NCBI GenBank assembly: GCA_031279715.1
Contig: JAITHY010000172.1
Coordinates: forward strand, 1 to 29,378
Reading direction: 5' to 3'
DNA: 29,378 nucleotides
Source: Verrucomicrobiales bacterium
GTDB taxonomy: Bacteria; Verrucomicrobiota; Verrucomicrobiia; Methylacidiphilales; JAAUTS01
Part shown: piece by piece, positions 1 to 6,989 of the stretch
Layout: each line of letters opens with the position of its first letter
Numbering within the stretch: the first letter of the stretch is position 1
Position numbers and translations under genes: made by a program
Notes under the pieces: generated by a model
What the model was told of the DNA's origin: nothing
The model's database searches: none
What the model saw: only the letters and a program-made list of their open reading frames with translations

Positions 1-600
1 CTCCAGGTCGCCCGCTTCGCCGTTCAGTTTGTTGCCTTCCGCCTGTTTGGCGGGGTCGCCCGCCAGGCCGGAGGGTTTTCGGTCCTTGGTTTGCTTGAAG
101 TCGTAAAAATAACCCACCAAGCCGCCGTCTTCGGGATTGGCGTTGGTGTTGCCGAACGGGTTGGCCATTGAGCGCGGGGCGCCCGGAGTTTTATTGGGAT
201 TGGCGCTTTTTTGCGGTGTGGGCGCTTGCTGGGGGGAATTTTCCGCCGAGGAACTGCTCATCATGCTCGTTGGCGGGGCGACGGCGAAGGACGGCGCGGA
301 GGTGGGCGCGGACGCGGAGATGGTTTCGACGCTGAAGCTGGGCACCGGCGGCGCTTCCATGACGGCGTCGTCCGGCAGGGTGGCGGGGTCATCGCTTTGG
401 TTGTCCGGCTCGTCCGGCGCGGGCGGGATGTCGGACGCGGATCCGGCGGGCGCGTATTCGCCGGAAGGGATGACTTTGGGCGCGACGGCCTGGATAATAA
501 TAATGCCGCTGATGCCGAGGAAAATGGCAAGGTGCAAAATCAAGGAAATGCCCAGCGCGCCGACTGGCAGAAAGCGTTGCAATTTTTTAAGGTCGCTCAT
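1..600 (-). CDS. TonB-like membrane-anchored protein, N-terminal part (runs off left edge)
   Basis: Reading the minus strand from the ATG at 600 gives 200 open codons to the window edge, so the gene is partial at its C-terminus. Residues 1-8 are short and basic (MSDLKKLQ). About residues 12-38 form one long hydrophobic segment (GALGISLILHLAIFLGISG, then IIII), an N-terminal signal anchor. After that comes a long Pro/Ala/Ser-rich low-complexity stretch (about 45-150) like the periplasm-spanning linkers of TonB-type proteins. Near residue 165 a more ordered segment begins with GYFYDFKQTKDRKPSG, rich in aromatics. The anchor plus proline-rich spacer suggests a protein reaching across the periplasm, but no TonB C-terminal domain is visible in the window. 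A TATGAT -10 lies 6 nt before the ATG, with no Shine-Dalgarno. The 600 bases carry none of the GTCAGCG words abundant elsewhere. Confidence 0.7.
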   Translation of the reverse strand, partial: MSDLKKLQRFLPVGALGISLILHLAIFLGISGIIIIQAVAPKVIPSGEYAPAGSASDIPPAPDEPDNQSDDPATLPDDAVMEAPPVPSFSVETISASAPTSAPSFAVAPPTSMMSSSSAENSPQQAPTPQKSANPNKTPGAPRSMANPFGNTNANPEDGGLVGYFYDFKQTKDRKPSGLAGDPAKQAEGNKLNGEAGDLE

Positions 601-606
601 GTGCCA

Positions 607-633
607 ATCATAGCAATTAATGTAAAATGTCGA
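607..633 (-). promoter_or_regulatory. Candidate promoter for the TonB-like gene
   Basis: On the minus strand TCGACA (628-633) and TATGAT (607-612) resemble the -35 and -10 boxes with a short 15-bp spacer. The -10 ends 6 nt before the ATG at 600, so the transcript would begin at or next to the start codon. Assignment rests on pattern only. Confidence 0.4.
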
Positions 634-685
634 TGAAAAAATACGGGGTCATGGTCAGCGTGGCAATCTCCCGCTAATAATGTGA

Positions 686-713
686 TTGAATTGCGCGGTC
701 TTGCATTTAATAT
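686..713 (+). promoter_or_regulatory. Candidate promoter for the E1 dehydrogenase operon
   Basis: TTGAAT (686-691) and TAATAT (708-713) form a -35/-10 pair with a 16-bp spacer. The -10 ends 12 nt before the ATG at 726, so the leader would be about 5 nt. It lies back to back with the promoter of the divergent TonB-like gene. One GTCAGCG word lies just upstream at 654-660, one of the few intergenic copies. Confidence 0.45.
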
Positions 714-725
714 GCTCCGGAATTG

Positions 726-2705
726 ATGACCGAACCAACGCCAACCACCAAGACCGGATTGCTGGAACTGATGTTTCTCAGCCGCGAGACTGACCGCCGC
801 GAGGGGATTTTGACGCGGCAGGGGAAGGGGTGGTTTCAAATCGGCGGCGGCGGGCATGAGGCGCTGGCCGCCCTGGCGCCACTGTTGATGACGGATGATT
901 TTATTTTTCCGCATTACCGTGACCGCGCGCTGGTGATGGCGCGCGGGGTCAGCGTGCATGATTTGGCGTTGCAATTTTTCGGCAAGCGCGGTTCCAGCAG
1001 CGGTGGGCGCCAGTTGCCGGGGCATTTCAGTGACCGTCAGCGGAATATTTGGAGCCTTGCGTCGCCCACCGGCAGCAATCTTCTGCCCGCTTGCGGCGTG
1101 GCGTGGGGGATGCGGCTTGACGGGCGGGCGGATGTGGTGATTGCCAGCGTCGGAGATGCGGGAATGCGGCAGGGCGAGTTTTTCGAGGCGGTGTCGTTTG
1201 CCATTGAAAAAAATCTGCCGGTGCTGTTTCTCGTCGAGGACAACGGTTATGGTATCAGCACGCCGACGCTGGGCACCAATCCACTCCGCAAGGGATTGTT
1301 CGGCGAAAAATATGTGCGCAAGTTCGACGCCCGCGTGGTCAGCGAGGTGTGCCGCGTCGCGGCGTCAGCGATTGACCGCGCCCGCGCCGGCGGCGGACCG
1401 ACGATTTTGTGGGGCGAGCTGGACCGCCTCGGCAGTCACTCCAGCAGCGACGACCATCGCATTTATCGCCCCGCCGCGGATTTGAAGGCGATGAGCGCGC
1501 GCGACCCGCTGACGTTGTTCGCCCGGCAACTCATCGCTGACGGTGAGCTTGACGCCGCGTCATGGTCAGCGCGCCAGGTTGAATTGGCCGAATACGTTGA
1601 CCAAGAATACGCCCGCGCCGCCGCCGCTGATAACCCCGCGCCGACGGAAACACTCGCCCACCTCACGGGCGAGTTGAACGCCAATTACCGCGAGGAAAAA
1701 ATTCACACCGCTGACGGTCAGCCATGGCGGATGCTCGACGCGGTGAACCACGTTTTCCGCGAAAGCCTCGCTGAGGATGACAAATACATCTTTTTCGGCG
1801 AGGACATTTGCGACCCGCTCGGCGGCGTGTTTAAGCTCACAAACGGCTTGTCCGCGAAATTTCCCGGACGTGTTTTCAACTCGCCGCTGGCGGAGCAAAC
1901 CATCATCGGCGTCGCCTGCGGCCTGGCGTCGTACGGGTACAAACCGGTTTTTGAAATTCAATTCATCGACTTCATCGGCACCGCGTGGAACCAACTGGTC
2001 AACAACCTCGCCACGTTGCGCTGGCGCAGCCGCGGCGAATGGAAATCCCCGGCGGTGATTTACGCGCCGTGCGGCGCGTATTTGCCCGCCGGTGGACCGT
2101 GGCACAGCCAGTCGAACGAAGGCGCGTTCGCCCGCGTCCCCGGCTTGCGCGTGGTGGAGCCGTCCACGCCGGAGGACGCCGCCGGACTGATGCACACGGC
2201 GATGCGCGCCGATGATCCGGTCCTGTTCTTGCTGCCCAAGCATTTGTTGCGCGCCAAACGCCCCGTGCCCGCCGAGATTTTTTCCATTCCGCTCGGCAAG
2301 GCAAAGGTCACCGTCAGCGGCGCGGACGTCACCGTGGTCGCGTGGGGCAATTGCATGGAAAAAGTTTTGCAAGCCGCCGGGGAGCTGACCGGCAGCGTGT
2401 CCGTGGAAGTCATCGACCTCCGCACCATCCAGCCGTGGGACAAGCCCGCGGTCAGCGATTCCGTGGCCAAGACCGGACGGCTGATGGTGGCGCAGGAGGA
2501 CAACCGCAGTTGCAGTGTCGGGCAGATGATAATCAGCGAGCTTTCCGCTGACGGCGAGCTTTGGCGGCGGCTGAAAGCCGCGCCGCTGCTGGTGACGCGC
2601 GAGGATGTCCACATCGGCTTCAATCCCATTTGCGAAAAAAACTGCCTGCCGACCGTGGAGCAAATCAAGGCGGGCATTTTGGCGTTAACCGGAGAAACAT
2701 TATGA
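726..2705 (+). CDS. Fused alpha-beta E1 component of a 2-oxoacid dehydrogenase (thiamine diphosphate dependent)
   Basis: This 659-residue protein joins E1-alpha (about 1-310) and E1-beta (about 325-655), which are usually separate chains. The alpha half has the thiamine-diphosphate motif G143-D144 ... N173 (GDAGMRQG ... EDNGYGIS) and GGRQLPGHFS, typical of branched-chain-type E1. The beta half shows FFGEDICDPLGGVFKLT and PLAEQTIIGVACGLASYGYKP, typical of E1-beta, and ends with the transketolase C-terminal fold (VEVIDLRTIQPWD). E1 decarboxylates a 2-oxoacid and reductively acylates a lipoyl carrier. The next gene encodes such a carrier and overlaps this one by 4 nt (ATGA). The substrate (pyruvate or a branched-chain 2-oxoacid) cannot be settled from sequence. 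The start could also be the TTG at 723; ATG 726 is preferred. No E2 catalytic core or E3 is in the window. Confidence 0.92.
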   Translation: MTEPTPTTKTGLLELMFLSRETDRREGILTRQGKGWFQIGGGGHEALAALAPLLMTDDFIFPHYRDRALVMARGVSVHDLALQFFGKRGSSSGGRQLPGHFSDRQRNIWSLASPTGSNLLPACGVAWGMRLDGRADVVIASVGDAGMRQGEFFEAVSFAIEKNLPVLFLVEDNGYGISTPTLGTNPLRKGLFGEKYVRKFDARVVSEVCRVAASAIDRARAGGGPTILWGELDRLGSHSSSDDHRIYRPAADLKAMSARDPLTLFARQLIADGELDAASWSARQVELAEYVDQEYARAAAADNPAPTETLAHLTGELNANYREEKIHTADGQPWRMLDAVNHVFRESLAEDDKYIFFGEDICDPLGGVFKLTNGLSAKFPGRVFNSPLAEQTIIGVACGLASYGYKPVFEIQFIDFIGTAWNQLVNNLATLRWRSRGEWKSPAVIYAPCGAYLPAGGPWHSQSNEGAFARVPGLRVVEPSTPEDAAGLMHTAMRADDPVLFLLPKHLLRAKRPVPAEIFSIPLGKAKVTVSGADVTVVAWGNCMEKVLQAAGELTGSVSVEVIDLRTIQPWDKPAVSDSVAKTGRLMVAQEDNRSCSVGQMIISELSADGELWRRLKAAPLLVTREDVHIGFNPICEKNCLPTVEQIKAGILALTGETL

Positions 2706-2947
2706 GTGACCACCCAATCCCCATCACCATCCCCGCCATTGGCGAGGGTTTGGAAGAGGCGCGCATCCTGAAATTTTTCAAGCAACCCGGCGAGGCCGTC
2801 GCCAAGGATGAGCAAATCTACCAGCTTGAAACCGACAAGGCCATCGTGGACATTGAGTCGCCGTCAGCGGGCACACTGGATTCGTGGACGGCCAAGGAAG
2901 GCGATATTGTCGCCATCGGCGCGACGATTGGGTATGTAAAAATTTGA
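2702..2947 (+). CDS. Freestanding lipoyl-domain protein (E2-like carrier)
   Basis: The 81-residue product is one complete biotinyl/lipoyl domain. It begins IPITIPAIGEGLEEARILKF, has the modification motif ETDKA with lipoyl-lysine K46, and closes with the mirrored strand DIVAIGATIGYVKI. It starts inside the stop codon of the E1 gene (ATGA), so translation is probably coupled and the two proteins are very likely partners. E2 acyltransferases normally continue after the lipoyl domain with a hinge, a peripheral-subunit-binding domain and a catalytic core. Here the reading frame stops, and the lnt frame begins at an overlapping TTG. No remnant of a core is visible downstream, so this looks like a true stand-alone carrier. 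The acyltransferase and dihydrolipoyl dehydrogenase must lie elsewhere. Domain assignment is secure; role in a specific complex is inferred. Confidence 0.88.
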   Translation: MSDHPIPITIPAIGEGLEEARILKFFKQPGEAVAKDEQIYQLETDKAIVDIESPSAGTLDSWTAKEGDIVAIGATIGYVKI

Positions 2948-4530
2948 AACGCTTATTCATCATCGTCAGCGGCGCGGCGTCGGGATGCTTGCTGACGCTG
3001 GGCTACGCGCCGTTTGCCCGGGCCTGGGCGGGCTGGATTTTTCTGTTGCCGCTGGCGCTGACGGTGATGCTGTGCTGCCGCTCGCGGTGGGTGGCGCTGT
3101 CAGCGGGCTATGTGTTTGGCGTCACGCATTTTGCCACGAGTTTGTTTTGGCTGGCCACCGTCAGCGTCATTGGCTGGGCGGCGCTGGCGCTGTATTTGGG
3201 TTTGTATTTTTCGGTGTGGACCTGGCTTTGGTGGTGGCTTGCGACGCCGGTGCCGGAGCGTCCCAGTTCGCGCGTCAATTTTTTCCGCATCATCGCGGGC
3301 GCCTCGGCGTGGGTGGTTTTGGAATGGGTGCGCGGCACGCTGTTCACCGGCTTTCCGTGGAATCAACTTGGCGTCACGCAACACAGCGTCATCGGCTTGG
3401 TGCAATCGGCGGAACTCGGCGGCGTGCTGCTCATCTCGTGGCTGGTGGCGCTGGGCAACCTCGCCGTTGTCATGGTCAGCGCGCGGCTGTGGCGGGAAAT
3501 CCGGCTGGGGCAAATGGCGCGGATGCGGTGGGAGTTCACTCTCAGCCTCGCCATTATCGGCGTCACCTTTGCGGTGGGTGTGCGCGGCCTGTTCAAAAAG
3601 CCGGAGTATGTGACCGCGTTGCGTTATCTGGCGGTGCAGCCGAATTTTCCCAATGACCCGTGGCGGCCGGGGGTCACCGTCAGCGAGGCGCTGGCGAAGA
3701 TGTGTGTGCTCAGCGTCAGCGGCTTGTCGCAAGCGCCCACGCCGGTGGACCTTGTCATCTGGCCGGAGACGCCGGTGGGCGACGCGTTGGATGCCGCCCC
3801 GGATTTTTTGAAAGTTCTTCGGGCGCTGACGGTGGAGCGCGGCGGCGCGTGGCTGTTTGGCTCCAACACAACCACCGTCAGCGACGTGTATAACAGCGCG
3901 TGGTTGTATAATGGAAAAAATTCCGCGCCGGAGATTTATCACAAAAACCACCTCGTGCCGTTCGGTGAATACACGCCGCTGAAAAAAATCTTTCCGTGGA
4001 TTTTGAAACTGACTCCGGTGGGCATTGATTTTTCATCCGGCGCCGGCGCCGTCCCGCTGACGCTGACGGAGCCGCGGTTAAAAATCGCCCCGCTGATTTG
4101 CTTTGAGGACAGTCTGGCGAAACAGGCGCGGAAGGCGGCGCGGCACGGGCCGGATTTGTTCATCAACATGACCAATGACGGCTGGTTCAAGGACAGCGCC
4201 GCGTCGATGCAGCATTTGCACAACGCGATTTTCCGCGCGGTGGAACACCGGCTCCCGCTGCTGCGCGTCACCAACAGCGGCGTGACGGCGGAAATCAGCG
4301 AGCGCGGCGTGGTGCGGAAGATATTGCGCGACGCTGACAGTGGGCGGACATTCACCGACGGCGTGTTATACGGTGAGCTGCCCATCCCGCCGCGCCGCTC
4401 CACGCTTTACCAGCGGCGGGGTGATTGGGTGGCGGGCCTGGCCGCCATTCTTTTCTTCATCGTCAGCGCCGAGAAAATCCTCCGCGCGGGTTTCGATGCC
4501 AAGTTGCTGACGGGTGAGGAGAAAAAATAA
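2944..4530 (+). CDS. lnt: Apolipoprotein N-acyltransferase
   Basis: Lnt transfers the third acyl chain from phospholipid to the N-terminal cysteine of lipoproteins in the inner membrane. The product of 528 residues matches the family length. The N-terminal half (about 1-225) is strongly hydrophobic with several membrane segments and the EWVRGTLFTGFPWNQLG motif. The C-terminal half is a nitrilase-like domain with the catalytic triad E275 (LVIWPETP), K334 (YHKNHLVPFGEY) and C386 (LICFEDSL), very close to the E. coli numbering as recalled (267/335/387). A last membrane helix (about 498-512) precedes the charged tail. The start is chosen at TTG 2944, which overlaps the lipoyl gene's TGA; this gives the N-terminus MKRLFIIVSG. 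The frame upstream reads through the lipoyl gene and has no membrane character. Joining lnt to an E1/lipoyl pair is unusual and may be only positional. Confidence 0.93.
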   Translation: MKRLFIIVSGAASGCLLTLGYAPFARAWAGWIFLLPLALTVMLCCRSRWVALSAGYVFGVTHFATSLFWLATVSVIGWAALALYLGLYFSVWTWLWWWLATPVPERPSSRVNFFRIIAGASAWVVLEWVRGTLFTGFPWNQLGVTQHSVIGLVQSAELGGVLLISWLVALGNLAVVMVSARLWREIRLGQMARMRWEFTLSLAIIGVTFAVGVRGLFKKPEYVTALRYLAVQPNFPNDPWRPGVTVSEALAKMCVLSVSGLSQAPTPVDLVIWPETPVGDALDAAPDFLKVLRALTVERGGAWLFGSNTTTVSDVYNSAWLYNGKNSAPEIYHKNHLVPFGEYTPLKKIFPWILKLTPVGIDFSSGAGAVPLTLTEPRLKIAPLICFEDSLAKQARKAARHGPDLFINMTNDGWFKDSAASMQHLHNAIFRAVEHRLPLLRVTNSGVTAEISERGVVRKILRDADSGRTFTDGVLYGELPIPPRRSTLYQRRGDWVAGLAAILFFIVSAEKILRAGFDAKLLTGEEKK

Positions 4531-4543
4531 AGGCTATTTTTTC
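4521..4543. terminator. A/U inverted repeat between convergent lnt and rsmA
   Basis: A perfect 9-bp inverted repeat (GAAAAAATA at 4521-4529, TATTTTTTC at 4535-4543) with a 5-nt loop covers the stop codons of both converging genes, which are only 3 bp apart. Read from either strand it ends in a run of six T. It lacks the GC-rich stem of a strong intrinsic terminator, so bidirectional termination is a moderate inference. Confidence 0.4.
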
Positions 4544-5802
4544 CCGTTTAGTTTTTTCCACAGATAGGGCAGGGCGGGGGCGAAGTCCCGCGGTTTTTCG
4601 CGCATCCACTGTTCCAATTCGGGAATGCGTATCCAGCGCAGTCCGGCGACTTCAGCGGACTGTGGGTGGAAGGGGCCGTTGTGGCGGGTTTCGTATACTT
4701 TGACAAATTCCCGGCCGGTTTCCTCGCAGGCGCGGAGGCAGGCGATTTCCTTCAGTTCGCTGACGGTGACGCCGAGTTCCTCGCGCAGTTCACGGGCGGC
4801 GGCGGCTTCGTAAGTCTCGCCGCTGTCGACGTGGCCGGCGGCGGAGCTGTCCCAGGTGTTGGGGTGGCGGTCTTTGGCGGGGGAGCGGAGTTGAATGAGC
4901 AGCGCGCCGTCATCGCGGTAAACGAGGATGTGGGCGGCGCGGTGGCGGTGGCCCATGGCGTGGACTTCACTGCGCGGGGCGCTGCCGATGACCTCGTCCC
5001 GTTCGTTGACGATGTCGAAAATTTCTTCCGGTTGCCGGGTTTGGCGGAACAGGGCGTGCCATTCGCTGACGGTGAGTTCCTCGGCTCGGGCCTGGCCGTT
5101 GTATTGCGGGATGAGGTTGCGCAGTTTTTTGCGGCGTTGGGAGAAGCCGTGGCGGACGAATTGGTAAAACTCCCGTTGCTGTCCGGTGGTGAAGGCGGGG
5201 CGGTCATCCCGCAAGGTCAGCTGGATGACGGTGGAGGCGACGGCGGGAGCGGGGTAGAAGACGCTGCCAGTCAGCTTTTTCAGCGGCTCGATGTGGTAAT
5301 AGGATTGCAACAGCACGCTGACGGCGCCGTAGTCCCGGGTGCGCGGGGCGGCGGCGAGGCGCCCGGCCATTTCTTTTTGCAGCATGAAAATGCAATGGCG
5401 CGGCGGCGCGGGCATGCGCAGCAACGCGACCAGCAGCGGTGTGGAGACATTATAAGGCAGGTTGCCGATTGCGCGGTCGCAGCCGCTGACGGTGGGCAGC
5501 GTGGCCACGGCGTCGCCCTCGATGAGGGTGAAGTTTTTGCGCGGGCCGAATTTTTCGCGCAGCCAGGCGCACAGTCCTTTGTCAATTTCCAGGGCGGTGA
5601 GGCTGAGGTTGAGGTCCAGCAGCCGCGCGGTCAGCGCGCCGAGGCCGGGGCCGATTTCCACCACGCGGTCACCGGCGGCGGGGGAGAGCCAGTCCACAAG
5701 TTGGCGGCAGATGTTTTGGTCGAAGAGGAAGTTTTGTCCGAGGCTGGCCAGCGGGCGCAGGTGGCGGGCGGAGAGGGTTTGGTTGATTTCAGTGGGGGTC
5801 AT
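4534..5802 (-). CDS. rsmA: RsmA/KsgA 16S rRNA dimethyltransferase fused to a Nudix hydrolase
   Basis: This 422-residue protein has two domains in one uninterrupted frame. Residues 1 to about 258 are RsmA, which dimethylates two adjacent adenines near the 3' end of 16S rRNA using S-adenosylmethionine. Seen are LGQNFLFDQN (21-30), the SAM-binding VVEIGPGLG (47-55), the acidic ALEID (70-74), the catalytic NLPY (114-117) and the C-terminal RRKKLRNL. Residues from about 259 to 422 are a Nudix domain of the IDI/YfcD-like type (EEIFDIVNERDEVIG at the join). Its Nudix box at 323-345 fits the G-x5-E-x7-REUxEExGU pattern exactly (G323, E329, R337, E338, E341, E342, G344). RsmA alone is normally about 270 residues. 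The Nudix substrate is unknown. It lies 6 bp downstream of the phosphatase-like gene and is probably co-transcribed with it. Confidence 0.93.
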   Translation of the reverse strand: MTPTEINQTLSARHLRPLASLGQNFLFDQNICRQLVDWLSPAAGDRVVEIGPGLGALTARLLDLNLSLTALEIDKGLCAWLREKFGPRKNFTLIEGDAVATLPTVSGCDRAIGNLPYNVSTPLLVALLRMPAPPRHCIFMLQKEMAGRLAAAPRTRDYGAVSVLLQSYYHIEPLKKLTGSVFYPAPAVASTVIQLTLRDDRPAFTTGQQREFYQFVRHGFSQRRKKLRNLIPQYNGQARAEELTVSEWHALFRQTRQPEEIFDIVNERDEVIGSAPRSEVHAMGHRHRAAHILVYRDDGALLIQLRSPAKDRHPNTWDSSAAGHVDSGETYEAAAARELREELGVTVSELKEIACLRACEETGREFVKVYETRHNGPFHPQSAEVAGLRWIRIPELEQWMREKPRDFAPALPYLWKKLNGKK

Positions 5803-5808
5803 GGGTGG

Positions 5809-6864
5809 TTAGAATTGTTTCCAGTCGAGTTGCCGCCGCAGGTAGCGGAACAGGTCCTTGCCGGTGGCGAAGCCTTTGATGGGCGTGTCATGGTCAGCGT
5901 AGATGGCCAGCCAGCCGAGGTGTTGGTCGGCGGGGGTGTCGTTGTCAGCGGGGATGTTGTGGGGGCTGTAGAGGAGGATGACGGAGTTGTCGCCGACGAG
6001 GTCGCGGGCCTCGGTGAGGGCGTGGTTGAGTTGTTCGATTTCGGCGGTGATTTGGTTCGGGCGGTGGTCGTGGATGGCGTCGGCGATGAGGCTGTCATGA
6101 ATGATGAGGAAGTAGCCGTTGAGGGTGAATTGCAGGCATTGGATGGCGTGGCGTGTCAAGTCGGCGAGGCTGGGCCTGCTCGCGGGCGGTTCCGTGTGGA
6201 AGGGCAGGTGGCGCGGGGCGAAGACACCGAGCAGCCGCCGTGTGCGCCAGACGGGGAGGTGTTGCAGTTCGTGGTGGTCGCGGACGATGGTGTAGCCGTA
6301 AAGGTCGGCCTCGTGGAACAGGTCACGGTCAGCGTGCTGGCGAACTTGGTTGAAATCGTCCGCGCCGCCGCTGAGGATGACGTTGATTTTGGTGTTGTCG
6401 AAGAGTTGTTGCAGGATGTCAACGGGGTTGGCCGGGTTTTTGGTGTGCGCGTAGAAGGCGGCGAGTTCCACTGCGGTGATGCTGCCGGTGCCGATGATGC
6501 CGACGGTGCGTCCGGCGCGTTGGGCGAGGTAGAGCAGGTTGTCCTGTACGCGCCCGTCGGTGGACAGGCCGAGGCGGTCGCCGTGGGTTTTGTAGCCGGT
6601 GGCGAGGTAGGAGAAGATGGTGTTGGAGTTGATTTGGAATGGGGGAGTGGCGAGTGGGGTGTTGTTGATGATGGCGATTCGGGCGCTGTCGGTGAGGAGG
6701 TTGGGAGTGCCGGCGCGGGCGAGGTGGTCGAGGTTGAGGCCGGGGACGATGAAGAGGATGACGCCGGAGGGTTTGGGGGCGACAAAGTATTTGTAATAGC
6801 CGAGTGCGAACGCGGCAAACAGGCCGAGGATGAGGACGGAGAGAACTTTGAGTCGCCAGTTCAT
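5809..6864 (-). CDS. Alkaline-phosphatase-like protein with degenerate metal site, membrane anchored
   Basis: The 351-residue product begins with a membrane segment (about 6-22, VLSVLILGLFAAFALGY), so it is a signal-anchored or exported protein. The rest follows the order of blocks of metal-dependent alkaline phosphatases: VILFIVPGLN (35-44), NSNTIFSYLATGYKT (79-93), a GIIGTGSITAVELAAFYAH block (122-140), VILSGGADDF (162-171), GYFLIIHDSLIADAIHDH (250-267) and a final SPHN...QHLGW region. By eye alignment the nucleophile serine is kept (S80) and three histidines survive (H265, H302, H315). The acidic ligands are replaced: FIGDG is FIVPG, VEG is IHD, the next Asp is A261, and the DH pair is PH. 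It may be a pseudo-phosphatase or have a changed activity. A GGAG lies 8 nt before the ATG. Confidence 0.75.
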   Translation of the reverse strand: MNWRLKVLSVLILGLFAAFALGYYKYFVAPKPSGVILFIVPGLNLDHLARAGTPNLLTDSARIAIINNTPLATPPFQINSNTIFSYLATGYKTHGDRLGLSTDGRVQDNLLYLAQRAGRTVGIIGTGSITAVELAAFYAHTKNPANPVDILQQLFDNTKINVILSGGADDFNQVRQHADRDLFHEADLYGYTIVRDHHELQHLPVWRTRRLLGVFAPRHLPFHTEPPASRPSLADLTRHAIQCLQFTLNGYFLIIHDSLIADAIHDHRPNQITAEIEQLNHALTEARDLVGDNSVILLYSPHNIPADNDTPADQHLGWLAIYADHDTPIKGFATGKDLFRYLRRQLDWKQF

Positions 6865-6924
6865 TTGAGTGACTCCACGTTACAAAAGATGGGATTGGAT
6901 TGGCAATTAAATAAAGCGTTGCCG

Positions 6925-6958
6925 CTCCGTTGGGGCGGGCCGTTTATTGGGAACGGAG
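6925..6958. other. Imperfectly isolated stem-loop between ppx-like and phosphatase-like genes
   Basis: CTCCGTT (6925-6931) and AACGGAG (6952-6958) can pair as a 7-bp stem with a 20-nt loop in the 125-bp gap after the ppx-like gene. There is no clear T-run after it on the minus strand, so a terminator role is weak. Confidence 0.25.
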
Positions 6959-6989
6959 GCTGCGGGAGTTTGGCTTGGGCAGGGGCGGG

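Noticed and set aside
1566..2663. 365-codon open frame on the minus strand
   Set aside because: It is antisense to the E1 beta half, which has all expected motifs. The predicted product is Arg/His/Gly-rich with no domain.
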